Positions 1 to 11,682 of a stretch of 64,000 bases of DNA are shown piece after piece. The translations under genes and the position numbers were made by a program. Where the stretch lies: NCBI GenBank assembly GCA_037447655.1, contig JBBHKE010001434.1:208039-272038 (forward strand). Direction: 5' to 3'. The notes beneath the pieces were generated by a model. The model was given only the letters and a program-made list of their open reading frames with translations. It made no database searches and was not told where the DNA came from. This DNA is from Zygnema cylindricum. Lineage: Eukaryota; Streptophyta; Zygnematophyceae; Zygnematales; Zygnemataceae. Positions within the stretch are counted from its first letter, which is position 1; each line of letters starts with the position of its first letter.

Positions 1-523
1 CGTTTGACATTCTATTTTTGGTAGGATCTTCGATTTGGTGTTCTTCCTTGTTGAGTTAGTTAATAAGAAACGAAAAGATTTTATTATGAAGACGAAGGAG
101 GTGGCGGAAGCAATGGCTTGTTCAGGAAGGAAAAATTCGGGAGACATGGCAGAACGCAGCGAAAGCAGTGGAGAATCATCAGAAGAAGTTCACGTCGCGA
201 ACAGCGACGCAGCATAGCGGCACAGCGAAATGAGTGGTGACGTATGACACATACACGCTGATTATTTTATTCCAGGTGAAGGCAACTAAATATTCAGGGG
301 TTATGCATTTATGGCGTAAGGGGAGCTATTACAGGACGCTTTTTGCAAGAAGGCAGCAAACGACTGGGAATTGGCAGAGGGCAGCAAAAGCAATGGCGAC
401 GTCGGCAAAGCACTGGTGATGTGTTATTTTTGCTAATTTATTGTATGATGAACAATGGAGGTTGATAAAGAATTTTGAATATTTAACTAATTTTTATTTG
501 GAAACATTTGCGTAGAGCATGGC
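1..523. other. No supported gene; transposon-flank sequence
   Basis: Short ORFs at 35-217 and 234-419 have no recognisable domain and sit beside copia LTR debris. I see no splice-linked or conserved coding signal. It is most likely degraded retrotransposon leader or LTR sequence. Confidence 0.4.
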
Positions 524-605
524 CTAATGAGTCTAAAGCTTTAAGGGAGTGTAGAATTTGAAAGCTTTAGTCTTAGTAGATGAGGCTATGAGGAGGAAGT
601 TAAAG
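524..605 (+). repeat. Copia type-1 polypurine tract and LTR-start fragment
   Basis: The stretch 'gtctaaagctttaagggag' followed by TG and a 'gaaagctttagtc' segment matches the polypurine tract and LTR start of copia A at 4650-4735. It is the 3' edge of an otherwise lost copia element of the same family. Confidence 0.55.
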
Positions 606-630
606 GCGAAAAAGAGCAGCAGTTAGGAAT

Positions 631-812
631 GCGATGTCAAACTAGCGCAGCGTAGCAGCATAGCAGTACACGCTGCACTTTGTATTCATACTGCGCTGCG
701 ATGTCAAACTAGCGCAGTGTAGCAGCATAGCAGTACACACTGCACTTTGTATTCATATTGCGCTGCGATGTCAAAACTAGCGCAGCGTAGCAACATAGCA
801 GTACACGCTGCA
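631..812. repeat. 67-bp tandem repeat, about 2.7 copies
   Basis: Units begin with 'gcgatgtcaaa' at 631, 698 and 765, giving a period of exactly 67 bp. The third is cut short near 812. The words 'agcgcagcgtagcagcatag' recur in the copia F region at 31140-31180 on the opposite strand, so the array is probably derived from type-1 copia LTR or 3' sequence. Confidence 0.85.
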
Positions 813-1785
813 TATTTTTCTGGGTGCACGAAACTAAATTTTCGGGGGAGTGTTGTTTTGAAAAGTCAGTTTCGTGCGTAACTGCTAATTGGATTTAATA
901 TGGAGGTTTGAATAGATTCACGGATTGGGGGAGCGAACGGATTGATAATTAAAGTTACGTAAAAGACTCATTCAGTGGTGTGAACAAGCAATGACAAATG
1001 GATGGCGGATCGCGAAGCGATCCGATGTAAAATAAACGGAATGTTGAAATAGGCGCCGCCAGTACGGAGCAGCTGCGACGCAGTTAAGTCAACGCAGTTG
1101 CGGCTATTTTCATGATCCGTACGGAAAGCGCAGCCAGCGCAGCTAGCACAACTACGGATATATGAATAGGATAGATTTCAAGCAATGATGATTAAACGAT
1201 AGTGGTAGCTTAGTGGTTGCTTAGTGGTAGCTTAGTTTCTGACATACGAAGAGTATGGTGTAAATATTCTGTACAACAAAGGTTTGTCCTTTTGACTAGT
1301 TAGGTTATTAGAGTAGATACAGTACGGTTGGTATGCCTCCGTACTCTGAGTATAACTTGCAGGACTTAGATTATTTTATGCATCGCAGTCAAGTTAATCA
1401 AAGTAATGGCAGACTGTTTTCTACATCTTTGACCTATTGGTGTGATCAATCTGATTGGTTCTTTCATGTGAAACTTTGTGGAGGTATTTTATGATATAGA
1501 ATCTATATGTGTGTGAAGTTTCATTGTATTCCAGTATCTCTGTAAGATTCTGTGAACAGTCTAAGTGGTTAGTTTGTGAAGCTGTCAGCTATTTTTGGGA
1601 AACTCTGGAGCTTATATCTTCTAGATGCCTTGGTGGATTTTGCTGTAACTTTGGGAGTTTACATTGTATATGGTATACTACATATTGGTGCAGTTTGGGA
1701 CCATTTTGTTTATTGTGGAGTAATCTATGTCGTCTGAAACACAGCTGTTTTTGAGGTAGTCTGTGGGTGTTTCCGTGAGTAATCC
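813..1785 (+). repeat. Copia type-1 LTR-like debris, no gene
   Basis: A G-rich polypurine run (843-850) is followed at 851 by TGTTG, the type-1 copia LTR start. The sequence to about 1785 is AGC/GCAGC-rich and non-coding, with the repeated word 'tagcttagtgg' near 1205-1235. It may be the remains of the 5' LTR and leader of copia A; the LTR end and primer site are not recognisable. Confidence 0.4.
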
Positions 1786-4660
1786 ATGGCTGAAATAAGC
1801 TATGAACAACAGGCTGATTCTAAGGAAAATGGTGTTCTCTACTCTGGTGTAATATGTGCAAATGAATTATGGCATAAGAGGCTAGGACATGTTCACTATG
1901 ACAGTTTGACAAAAATGGTGAAAGTTGGGAAAGTACATGGTGAAAGTTGGGAAAGTAGAGGGTGTTTCACTCATAGATCAGCCAGTTAAAACTTGTGATG
2001 GCTGCTCCTTAGGAAAGATACATAAAATGCCTTTTCCACTGGAAACAGATCATAGATCCACAAAAGTCTTGCAGCTTATTCACTCGGATGTTTTAGGACT
2101 TGCACAGGTGCCCTCTGCTGGGGGGGTTCGTTTTATGGTAACATTTACAGATGACTTTTCCAAATTCACTAAAGTTTACTTCATGAAAGAAAAGAGTGAA
2201 GTGTTTGGAAACTTCAAACACTACAAAGCTTGGGCGGAAAAAATGCATGGTGTTTCGATTTTGGAACTCAGATCGGACAATGGAGGAGAGAGTATATATC
2301 AAAAGAGTTCGAAAATTTTCTGTTGGATGAGGTTATAAGTCGCTAGCTCACTGTTTTTTACACTCCTCAACAGAAAGGTGTTTCAAAAAGTTTAAATAAA
2401 ACCATTACATAATGTGCTAGATCTATGTTAGCAGATAAAATTATAGATTTGAAATTCTGGGCTGAGGTCCTAAACTGTGCAATTTATATCAAAAATAGAA
2501 TTGGTTCTAGGTCGATCACTATTACACCCTTTGAACTTTGGATAGGTAGGAAGGCTGATGTTAGTCATTTCAGAGTTTTTGGAAATAAATGCTTTGTTTT
2601 CAACACATCACCAAATACTTGGAAAATGACACCGAAAGGTTTACCAGGTATTCTTATGGGGTATGATGATAGTTCTAAAGGCTACAGAGTAAATTTTGTT
2701 GATAAGCAAAAAGTAATTGTGTCTAGAAACATCATTATAAAAGATGAGAAAGTTTCAGCAGATCTGTTTACCATGACAGAAAAACAGGCTGAGGAAAAAT
2801 CATAAGAATATGTAATTTTTGATATAAAGAGAACAATTTATTTTCCATCAGCTCAGCTTCCTCTTGCAGATCCGGTGTCTTCAAATACTCAAGTCCCTCA
2901 TTAGACTCAGATGGAGTAGGCTGAACCGCTCCAAGAGCAATAGCAACAAGTCACAACACAAACAAGAAATGCCTAACATCCATCGGTCTCCGCCTCAAAA
3001 ATCCCGGGGGGAAAGAGATCTAGCAGCCGCCTTCAGTCAAGTTCCCACTTTGCTTACTCTCCTAACCCACGAAAACCTCATACCATTCGGGAGGCCTTCT
3101 CATCACCTGAAAGAACTAACTGGATTGAGGCGGCAAATGACGAAATGAAGTCCATAATGGAGGCTCTAACGTGGAAGTTAGTTGATCTTCCTCCGGACCG
3201 GAAGGCCATCGCAGCAAATGGGTTTTCAAAGTAAAACTAAACCCAGATGGCACCATTGAAAGGTACAAAGCTAGACTTATAGCCAAAACCTACAATCAAA
3301 AAGAAGGAATTGACTTTGAGGAGACCTTCTCTCCAATGGTAAGGTTTCCAACTGTCAGAATTTTGCTTAGTTTAGCTGCTATTGAAAACATGGAAGTGCA
3401 TCAAATGGACGTTAAGACAACTTTCCTTCATGGAGAGCAGGAAGATACTATATATATGTAACAACCAAAAATGTATGTAGAGAAAGGAAAAGAAAAGTTA
3501 GTTTGTAAATTGATGAAATCTTTGTATGGGTTGAAACAAGCCCCTAGACAGTGGAACCTGAAGTTAGATGAGTTCCTCACTAGACTAGGCTTTAAAAAAA
3601 GCAGTTCAGACCATTATGTGTATGTTCTGTAAGGTGAGGATGGAAAACTATACATTGGTGTCTATGTAGATGATCTGTTGCTTATCAGCAAATCCATGGA
3701 TGAAATATATAGGATTAAAACAACTTTGAAATCCTGGTTTGAGATGAAAGATCGCGGTGAAGCCAAATAAATCTTAGGGATAGAAGTAGAGAGAAATATA
3801 AGTAAAAGATAGATGATGTTAACTTAGAAAGAGGCTATAAGTTCCATTCTTGAAAAATTTGATATGAAAGAAGCCAAATGATGTGTCACTCCTATGGAAT
3901 ACAAACACAAATTATAAGGAGTTGATTCTGAATCAGGCATTCTAGTTCATTAGAGTCTAGATTCACGGGAGGAGGATTTCATAGCCTAAAAACCATACAA
4001 ACAGGTAGTTCTTAGCCTTATATATTTTATGAACTGTATGAGACCTGATATAGCAGCAACTATTGTTGCATTAAGTAGAAGTTTTCAGAATCCGAAAAAG
4101 GCAGACTGGGAAGCAGCAAAAAGGTCTCAAAGGTATCTTGCAAGGACCCGGAATCTTAAACTTGTCCATGGAGGTGGAGAAGTCAAACTGAAGACCTAGA
4201 GCGATGCAAGTTATGGTGACATGCTCAACAAGAAATCAACCACTGGATTTGTTCTACTAATTGGAAATGGAACCTGCTACAGGAGCAGCAAACTTCAGAT
4301 AGTTACGGCCCAATTAACCATGGAGTCTGAATATATGGCACCAAGCTGTGCCCACAAAGAACTCCTGTGGGTAAAGGCACTTTTGTAGGAATTGGGACAC
4401 ATGCAATCTGTTCATCAAGTCATCTGGTGTGATAATCAAGCACCAATTGTCATTGCCTCTAACCCCAACCACCACTTTAAGAGTAAGCACATAGATGTCA
4501 GACTGCATTTTGTCTGAGAAAAGGTGCTTGCAAAGGTCATTAAATTATGCTATTTGCCGGATGAAAATATGGATGCAGACATGCTTAGTAAAGCTCTACC
4601 TGCACCTAAATTACAGTTTTGCAAACAGGTTGTTGGACTAAGTGAGTAACTAAGTCTAAA
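1786..4660 (+). pseudogene. Copia A: integrase-RT-RNase H pseudogene
   Basis: This is a decayed Ty1/copia pol. In order it shows: the GAG-pre-integrase zinc motif (ELWHKRLGHVHYDSL, about 1861-1905); the integrase core in another frame (HSDV near 2085, TDDFSKF near 2150, RSDNGGES near 2275); the integrase C-terminal part (2425-2805); reverse transcriptase from about 3150, with HQMDVKTTFLHGE near 3400, SLYGLKQAPRQWN near 3520 and the catalytic YVDD box at about 3664; and RNase H to about 4650 (SKHIDVR near 4485). Many in-frame stops and several frameshifts are present, some at expected Gln or Trp codons, so it cannot encode an active polyprotein. Gag and protease are not recognisable upstream. 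Its nearest relative in the window is copia F on the minus strand. Confidence 0.9.
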
Positions 4661-4672
4661 GCTTTAGGGGAG

Positions 4673-5538
4673 TGTTGTTTTTAAAAGCTTTATCCTCAGT
4701 GGATAGAACTATGAGAGGAGATTTGTAACTTATAATATTTTTGGATTAAGGATGGTGTAATACTTACCTTAAATAGTGTGATAGTGTAGAAGTTACTCTA
4801 AGAGTATTCGTACGGTCACATAGATGCGCGTCAACATTTCAGACTATGCAGGAAGTGCGGAATGGACCTGGACACATGACATCTATCGGACGAGTGAATT
4901 CGGGAAATCGGGCGGACATAAAGTGAACCGGACATGTGTGAATACAAATGTGAAAGATAAATACTAGACGTTGATTACGATTAGACTGACGGCTAGAAAT
5001 CGAGTGGGGACCATGGATGACGAGGTGATTCGTAAGCAGCCCAGATTTTCGTTCAAAATATACCAGAGCGGGCTGGACGCATCTACAGTTGCTAACTATG
5101 CTGACTAAGCAAGCAACATATGGTGTACGATATCATTTTTTGAATACGTGATAGAAAAGGATTTTGTAGCTTAGTGGATTAGCAAATAGTGTTTCACTAT
5201 TCAATTTTAGGCTAGTTGCAATTTGGTTTTTGGAAGTAGATTAGGGTACTTTGTCGTACTACAGTATAGTACCACTATTACGGATACTAACTCTTAATTA
5301 GCTGATGACCATTAGACATTCTTTGAGTGTATAAAGCTTAAGACTTAGAAACATTTTGGTATCTAGTTTTGGGAATATGGGAAATTGATAGGCAGTTTTT
5401 GGAAGACTTGCATCTCGCATATCTTATGGTTTACTTAATCATTTATGTTGTTATTTTGGGAATTAACAATGTGTGCAATATGTCTACTTCTACTTCTACT
5501 GCTACAGCTCCACCTGCCACTGTTGTTATAGAACAACA
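4673..5538 (+). repeat. Copia A 3' LTR (type 1), containing the gag start
   Basis: The LTR starts TGTTG right after a polypurine tract (CTTTAGGGGAG) and ends GAACAACA at 5538, where gypsy G1 sequence begins, so it is bounded by TGTTG...CAACA. Its last 60 bp encode an open Met-Ser-Thr-Ser-Thr-rich start (ATG at 5479) ending VVIEQ. The copia F LTR ends with the same coding segment, so the gag initiation codon lies inside the LTR. This is known for yeast Ty1. Confidence 0.75.
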
Positions 5539-5600
5539 CGATTTTCGAAGTATGGACGCGAAACACCGTTTAGGCGACGCATCGCAATTTTTCGGAATAT

Positions 5601-5695
5601 TTCGTGCGATTTGTTTTGTTTCGTGGGATATGTTTTGTTTCGTGCAATATGTTTCGTTTCGTGCGATATGTTTTGTTTCGTGCGTATGCACACGA
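5601..5695. repeat. 19-bp subterminal tandem repeat in G1
   Basis: Five units of the form TTCGTGCGATATGTTTTGT start at 5601, 5620, 5639, 5658 and 5677, with exact 19-bp spacing. G2 has a different 20-bp array at the matching place. Fast-changing subterminal repeats of this kind are common in LTR-element U3 regions and often act as enhancers; the function here is inferred. Confidence 0.85.
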
Positions 5696-8138
5696 TTTTG
5701 GGATTATCGACGCGAAGCATTGTTTGGCACTGAATCGCGATTTTCTGGAGTATCGACGACGCTTCGATACCTGCTATTTTTTTAAGTCGCGAACCCATGT
5801 ACGTTCGCGCATACCTGTAGTTAGGCAAGGTTTTTACCCTCGGACTGTGGATTTTGTGAAGCGTATGGCATATAATGTCGGCCGCCTATTGGCCAACATC
5901 TTAAGTATTTTCATGCATGTTAAGTAGGATAGACGTAGGCTAGTTTTGTTTAGGCCTAACGTAGCTCCTACTTAGGCTGATTCTCAAACTTAGAGAATTT
6001 TAGCTTTTCGACAAGATTTTTCTCTTGGCGGCTGAGCTTCTTTCTTGCTCTCTCTCACCGATTGCTCACGTTTCTCTCTTTATTTTGTTGGCTAGTTATA
6101 TAGGATAGATAGGTTAAGAACATTTACCTTCATTTTTTGCCCACGTTTTTAATCCACAGCCTAAGGCCACGTTCGGAAGGTTTCCCTCCAAACTTTGTCT
6201 TTTGGTGGCAGTGTGAGATTGGAGATCATGGGGGAGCACATCGGGACCTTGCTGTGCCTTCCTTGGGCAGCTTAACGGTTTGGTTTTGTGTGTTTTTATT
6301 GTTTGTGTTTTGGTTGGCTTGGAAGAAGTGCATTTTTGATTGAATTTGGATATCATTTGTTTCGGTTGGAATATTTCTTGCTTTGCTGTCATAACGAGAT
6401 AACTCTTGTAGAGAATATGATAGAGACCCGAGAGCCTAGTGGCTACCTCGTGACTTAGTATTCTTGTCCAAAAGATCTAACTTTTCAAAAGTACATTTTC
6501 TAAAAGTCGATTTTTTTTTATTTAAATAAATTATTAAGAATATAAATTATATTTTCTAAAAATAAATATTACCTTTCATTTTCAGTTTTGTTTCTAGGTT
6601 TGGTCTTTCTATTTTCTTTCCAATTCACCTTTATTTTTCAGTTTTGCTTCTCTGATTGGTGTGAGAACAAAAAAAAAATCAAAAAAAAAATGTATATATA
6701 TACAAAAATACATTGTTTTCAATATTAAATCTATCTTTTCATTTCTATATTTTCTTCCACTTATTTTTGATTTGGTTTTTTCCTTGTTGTTTTTCTTTCT
6801 ACAAGTTTTCCTCCTACTTTCTCTCCATTTTGGCTTTCACTTTCAGTTTTGCCCTTGAAAAAAATAATATAAAAAAAAAAAATTATAAATTTTTTTTTTT
6901 TATATAAAAAAAAAAAACATTTTGTTTTGTTTTTTTTTTTTTTTTTTCTTTTCTTTCAATCCTTGTCTTTTTTCTTGCTGCCACTCTACTTATGGTCTGC
7001 AGATTCAGGTCTAAATTTTTGTCAGATTTTAGGGTTAATCTGCGGAATTAGAGTTTGGCTGCAGATTTAGGGTTTGGGACGCAGACTTAGGATTTGTACG
7101 GATTTAGAGTTTATTTTTTGGAATCCTTAACCCTAGGTCAGCATTTTACCATTCTTTGGTCGCAGATTTCTAACTTTTACAGCGTGGAATAAGGGTTTGG
7201 GAAACCTTCTTTGCCTAATTCCACCTTAATTTGTGTCTCACCTTCAAGTGTGCTCAATATTTTTTTATCTCCCTTTTCCTTGTTGCAAATTCCTTTGCTA
7301 GCTAGTCGATGCTTGGTTTGTGGTGGATTTGATACTCTCTTTCTTTTCCATTTTCCAAAGTAATCATTCATAACACCTAGCCAAATAAAAATATATGTTC
7401 AATATATTACAACTGCACGAATTATAACATATAATTATAATTGCTTTATAGTTGGGTATAGCGTGGCATAACGCTCATTCACATACCCTAGCAAGATAAT
7501 AATTGCTTAGGTGTTTAGAGGTGGTCTTGGACACGATTATTCGAAACCGAGGCGGATAACGTTCTTGAGAACTCTGCAAAATCCGACTTGCTTCAACCAA
7601 GTCCGGTTCTCTTTTAGTACTCACTATAGTATTAAAAGTGTTTGTAAGTATCGCGATGCCTTGCGGGTGCAATAGCGTCACGATATAGTGTGGACACTCG
7701 TGTAGGGCTTAGGTGTAGATTGGTTATATTACGAACCTTTCTTTTTGAGCATTTGAATTTTCCCTGCTTTCCTTGCATGCTATCTGGCCGTGAGTGGTCT
7801 TGAGGTTTCCCTATGACAATCTGGATTGGATTTTCTTTCATAGATCTTACCGTGGGTGACACTCTTTAGACAATTTTCTGTCTGTGCCGTTATAGATCTG
7901 CACCAAAAGGTGCTTGGATAGTTCTTTGATTGTTTTTATAGATTTGGCCCTTCGGCCTTGCCCCATTGTTTGCATGTAAAGGTTTTGGTATTTCGGCTTT
8001 TTGCTAGATCTGACCATCGGGTCTTGATAGAGACTTCGTGTGTTGCCTTGTTTTTTGTGGTTTGGCCTTCTATTTCATGCACCTCGATTAGGCCAATCCA
8101 TTCTTTCATAGTTGTAATCGAGGGTTTTCTTTTCGTTT
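5696..8138 (+). other. Gypsy G1 long leader, no ORF
   Basis: Non-coding, but alignable by eye to the G2 leader (17481-19698). Shared landmarks include the 'ggccaacatcttaagta' block (about 5891; 17902) and the 'gaaggtttccctccaaa' block (about 6176; 18189). Others are TTAGGGTTT-like motifs (7019-7110), a conserved hairpin (7583-7606) and the 'gatgccttgcggg' block (about 7656). G1 also has long A and T homopolymers at 6480-6960. Small ORFs here are not conserved in G2. It ends at the gag ATG shared with G2. Confidence 0.6.
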
Positions 8139-9232
8139 ATGCCCACGGATTGGGATGACTTACGTTATCAATCCGGATCTACCCGCGGCGAGACAGTTTT
8201 TCGTCCACCCAGAAGGATCTTTCTAGTTTTCTCGAGTCTACGGACGTACCAATTTCAGTTGTGGCCTCTAGATCTCCTCAATTTGGTCAATATTGACCAC
8301 AGTTTCATCATTATTATCAGTTTCCTCTAGGTCACACCTAGATAGAACCGAAAGAGACTTTTTAGAGGAAATCCTTTCTCATTCTCTTACATTTTAATTT
8401 TCAATTAGTCCAAATTTGGAACAGTCGGTGCATCCTCTCTTTGACGACATGGATTCCTCCTCAAAGGGATCCATGGGAAGGATGCAATTTGGTTTTTCCA
8501 GATTGAGGGATTCCATGTTCTTATCTCATTTCCACATGCTTTATGACACGGAAATGAGGGACTTAGTGTTCCGATATTAAGACCGATTCGACCTTAGGGT
8601 TGCTCTCTCTCTCCTCGGTCGATACTTTCGCGGTTCCGCTCTTACTTTATACACGAGGAAGTATGAGTGTATTGGTCAAATGACGGAGCACTCTCCACCC
8701 TTTGTAAGACTCCCAGCCGTTCCCGGCCAGGTAGAAATTCCATACCAGGCGGGCGGCAGTTCCGGCAGTATTGGACGTTAATGGGGATGATCTATATCCA
8801 CCCATCCCCGCGATTCCTCACCAGTATGCTGTGGCATCCCGTGCGACAGTTCATGCTAGACTGGGATTATTAATTCTTTTACGTGACCCGCTATCGGTCA
8901 TGTTTGATCTTCCCCATGAAAAATACCCGATGCAAAATCCAGATCAAGTTAAGGAGTTGATGAACTTCAAACGTAGGCCGGGTGAGACTGCCCCAGCTTT
9001 ACAAGCTTGAATGGAAACCCTTCGAGAAGCTTTACGGGACCTTATGTCTGATGCAGAGGGTGACCAAAAATTCATGGGACAGTTTCCTCCTCAATCAAAA
9101 AAATTCATTCAGACTCATCTCAGTCAAACATACGCACTAAAATTTACCTTTGAGCAAGCGATTGAATATTCGGTCAAGTATGAGATGCAATCATCGTGGT
9201 GGGATGCTCATGAGAAACTTGAAATTTAAGAT
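8139..9232 (+). pseudogene. Gypsy G1 gag pseudogene
   Basis: The start MPTDWDDLRYQSGSTRGE matches the G2 gag start (19705). The product would be the capsid/nucleocapsid precursor. The reading frame shifts after about 40 codons. It recovers near 8470 (FSRLRDSMFLSHFHMLYDTE), then shifts again. The conserved capsid core follows (8771-9229), with MNFKRRPGETAPALQA, an in-frame TGA at 9008, and FIQTHLSQTYALKFTFEQA. The CCHC knuckles present in G2 are lost at the deletion joint, so even trans-packaging is doubtful. Confidence 0.8.
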
Positions 9233-9434
9233 TACAAATTTATACGGGTCAATTCACTCTATGGGAGTATTTTTCCCTTTTCTCTCTTTGGGTAATTTTT
9301 TGTTTTATTTTTTATCTTGATGTATATACTATTTTCTCTTTCTCATTCATTTTTCGTTTGTATATATGTTTGTCTCATGACTTTGCTGGTTGTGATTTAT
9401 GTTCTCTCTTGCTTGTCTCTCATGCACGACATTG

Positions 9435-10548
9435 TGAATGCATTTACAGCTGGTGGTGAATGGCGATATCGTGATGAGAGGAACGGCGGTGACGAGCGGA
9501 TGCCTGATGAGAGGAAGAAAGACAAAGGTAAACCATATCGGAACTTTTGTGGAAAGAGAGAAAGAGGAAAAGATAAGGGAGCTTTGAAAAAAGGGGTTTG
9601 CTCCCTTTGTAGAGAACCAGGTCACTATATGGAGGAGTGTCCTTGTTTGGAAACACTTAGAAGCTAAAATGTGAATGAGGCGAAAAAGAAGGGAAGAGGA
9701 GAAAGAGGATGAAGAAATCTTGGAGTATCTTTACATCAGTAAAATAGAAAAGAGAGAAAATTACATAGAAATTCCACGAAGACAACAGTGTGTTTTTGGA
9801 GGTATAAAGGAAGTAGAGGGAAGAGAGGTTCTTTTGGGAGTTAGACATGATGTGGATGTCAACGAGTGTAAAAAGTATGACTTAGAAATGAGTAAGTCAG
9901 ATCTAGGATCCATTGTTGAAAAAGAGAAAAAAAAAAATAATGAAGATAATTTTATTGATATTTTGGAAACAAAAAAAGTGGTTGGGAAGGGAGACTTTGA
10001 AGGATTCCGAGGAAAGGGGTAAAGTGAACCTAGAAGGGGTTTTAAAGTATAGGGGAGATGAGGAATATTTAATAAAAGGTTTAGGGGAGGAGAAATATTT
10101 ATTAGGAATAAATTTAGAAAGTGAGAGTGGAAAGAAATCCATGGGAGAGAGTGTGGAAAGTTCATTTTTTGGGGGTAATGGAATTGACATCTCTAAAAGG
10201 AGTGATGGCATTTATGAAGGTGTGCTTGTAAAAGGGTTAGCATCTAGGTGTGTGTTGCAAATTGGAGATGGGGTTGGCTATTTGAATTGTATGAAGAAAA
10301 TTGGATTTAGTGTGGATAGAAAGGAGATAAGGTGGATAAAATCTTTGCTCGAATTTATGAAAAGTGGGATGCTAAATAAAATGTGTGATGCAATTTTTAT
10401 TTTGGTTCATCTAATGCACTGTTTTAAATACGAGACTATTTTCTTAAGTTTTATGAAAGGAAAAGGAAAAAGAAAAAAAAAAAAGGGAGTGTTTGTTTAT
10501 TTGTGTGTGGGAAACGAAAGGAAAATAGACTAGAAACTAAGGGGAGTG
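9435..10548 (+). pseudogene. Copia H: gag tail joined to RNase H remnant
   Basis: An internally deleted type-2 copia. The left part is a gag C-terminus: a charged Arg/Lys/Glu stretch, a CCHC knuckle (CSLCREPGHYMEEC, about 9600), and IPRRQQCVFGG (about 9770), which matches IPRRQKCAFGG in copia E. A Lys/Glu-rich ORF follows (9675-10022, then 9913-10533 in another frame). Its end (VLQIGDGVGYLN, IRWIKSLLEFMKSGM) is a faint match to the copia RNase H C-terminus (VLQIGSGACCWS, LMWVKSLLEELGFMKS). Integrase and RT are absent. A polypurine tract (AAGGGGAG) and LTR start follow at 10549. It is a non-autonomous remnant; whether the two open frames are translated is unknown. Confidence 0.65.
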
Positions 10549-11682
10549 TTGATACTTGAGTATTTTCTAGATCTATTTTAGGATAGAAAAAGAGCAGAGG
10601 CGGTCTGCCTCTGGCTCCCTTCTCCAAGCCCCCACACTTGTTGTAGTCACTGAAGGTAAGATAGGGATCTAGAGCCATGGCTGCCTAAGCTCTCCAAAGA
10701 GACAATAGTAGATAATGGTATGTTTACTAAAAAGGTATTTGACAGACCCAGGATTTGAACCTGGTACCAACCGTTCGTAAAATAACCCGTAGCCGGTAGC
10801 TTTGTCCGTTTAATCTAAGACTAGTGCTAGTGTATGTAGGTTTTGATAAGTATATAAATAGTTACTCGTAGGGTGTTCCAATTAACTAGATTACGGTTTA
10901 AAGGGCATGGAAACAACTGTACATTAAGTAACGAAGAAAATAAATAGTATGGACATTTGTTTCGACGGTCTGTATTAAATACATGTCTCCATCGAACGGT
11001 CGTGGTGCGAGGCGGGATTTTGGAGTAGGCGATTTGGCGTTTTCGAGCACCACCACTCCGGACGACACGTGGCAACATCTAACCAATTTACAAAATCTCT
11101 GAAAAGCTCGTTATCAAGTCCAAATGTGACAAATATCACATTATGGCGAAACCATACACAAACCGTAGAGAAAGTACTTCGAGACTTGTAATTTCTTGTA
11201 CAGTACGGTCATGTGATAGGTCAGTACCTCAGTACAAGGGGGTTTAGAGAGGGATTTAGGACTTATAATTATTTGGATAGGTAGTCGCCTCTCCCAGAGA
11301 GCAACTTATATAAAAGGCAAACTTTGGTCGGTCGTAACTATTAACTCAGTTGACCATTTTCAGTGATTCATTTTGCTACAGACTCAAGGGAGTCTAAGCT
11401 ACACAGGGATGTAGTTGGTCAAAGTGTTTTCCTGCCAGGTTGGCTACATCTCTAGGGGAAATTCAAACCGGGGAATGTAATCCAAAACTCATATTCTAAC
11501 TTTGCATTCTGTGGTGGAACTAAGCACACATTAAGTCTTATTTCACAGGGTGAAGTTGTGATGGCGTTTTGATAGTGAAGGGGTCAATCATTTCGGTTTA
11601 TATAAACTTGGAGTCGGCAATATCTAGAATAGCTTCTTTGGATCTGATAATTTTTTGAGTCAATGGAGCCTATAGAATTTCA
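10549..11682 (+). repeat. Copia type-2 LTR (3' of H and 5' of C)
   Basis: It begins TGTTGATACTTGAG after the copia H polypurine tract. It aligns by eye, in opposite orientation, with the copia E LTRs and with the solo LTR at 14875-15888. Near its end is an ATG (11663) followed by EPIEFQ, matching METTEFQ in copia E, so the gag start lies inside the LTR. It ends near ...GAATTTCA at 11682. It carries an antisense tRNA-like module (10741-10830). Expression would be driven from here for copia C. Confidence 0.6.
10741..10830 (-). other. tRNA-like module inside LTR, antisense
   Basis: On the minus strand the sequence contains a B-box-like GGTTCAAATCC (10751-10761) and a folded tRNA-like context ending in CTGGGTCTG. 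The same module, in the same orientation relative to the LTR, occurs at 15648-15710, 21982-22050 and 27301-27369. It is not a clean tRNA gene: stems are imperfect and there is no clear anticodon arm. Confidence 0.45.

Larger units (their letters stand above)
5539..9434 (+). mobile_element. Gypsy G1: gag-only deletion derivative
   Basis: A Ty3/gypsy relative of G2 with the same order: subterminal short repeats, a leader of more than 2 kb, then gag. Protease, RT and integrase are missing: gag breaks off just before the zinc knuckles (about 9228) and joins directly to the same 3' end sequence as G2. That shared 3' end runs from 'ttatacgggtcaattcac' to 'catgcacgaca' at 9434; in G2 it is 35393-35586. 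The 5' edge is cut by the copia A LTR at 5538. The 3' edge abuts copia H coding sequence, so G1 probably inserted into H. Confidence 0.75.

Noticed and set aside
4660-5540. Head-to-tail copia arrays sharing LTRs (internal-LTR-gag start)
   Set aside because: First suspected because four 3' LTRs were followed by a gag start; the constant end point shows that the gag start is part of the LTR.
5443-5828. ORFs on both strands rich in 'MHTHETKHIARNE'-like repeats
   Set aside because: They read the 19-bp subterminal tandem repeat of G1; not conserved in G2.
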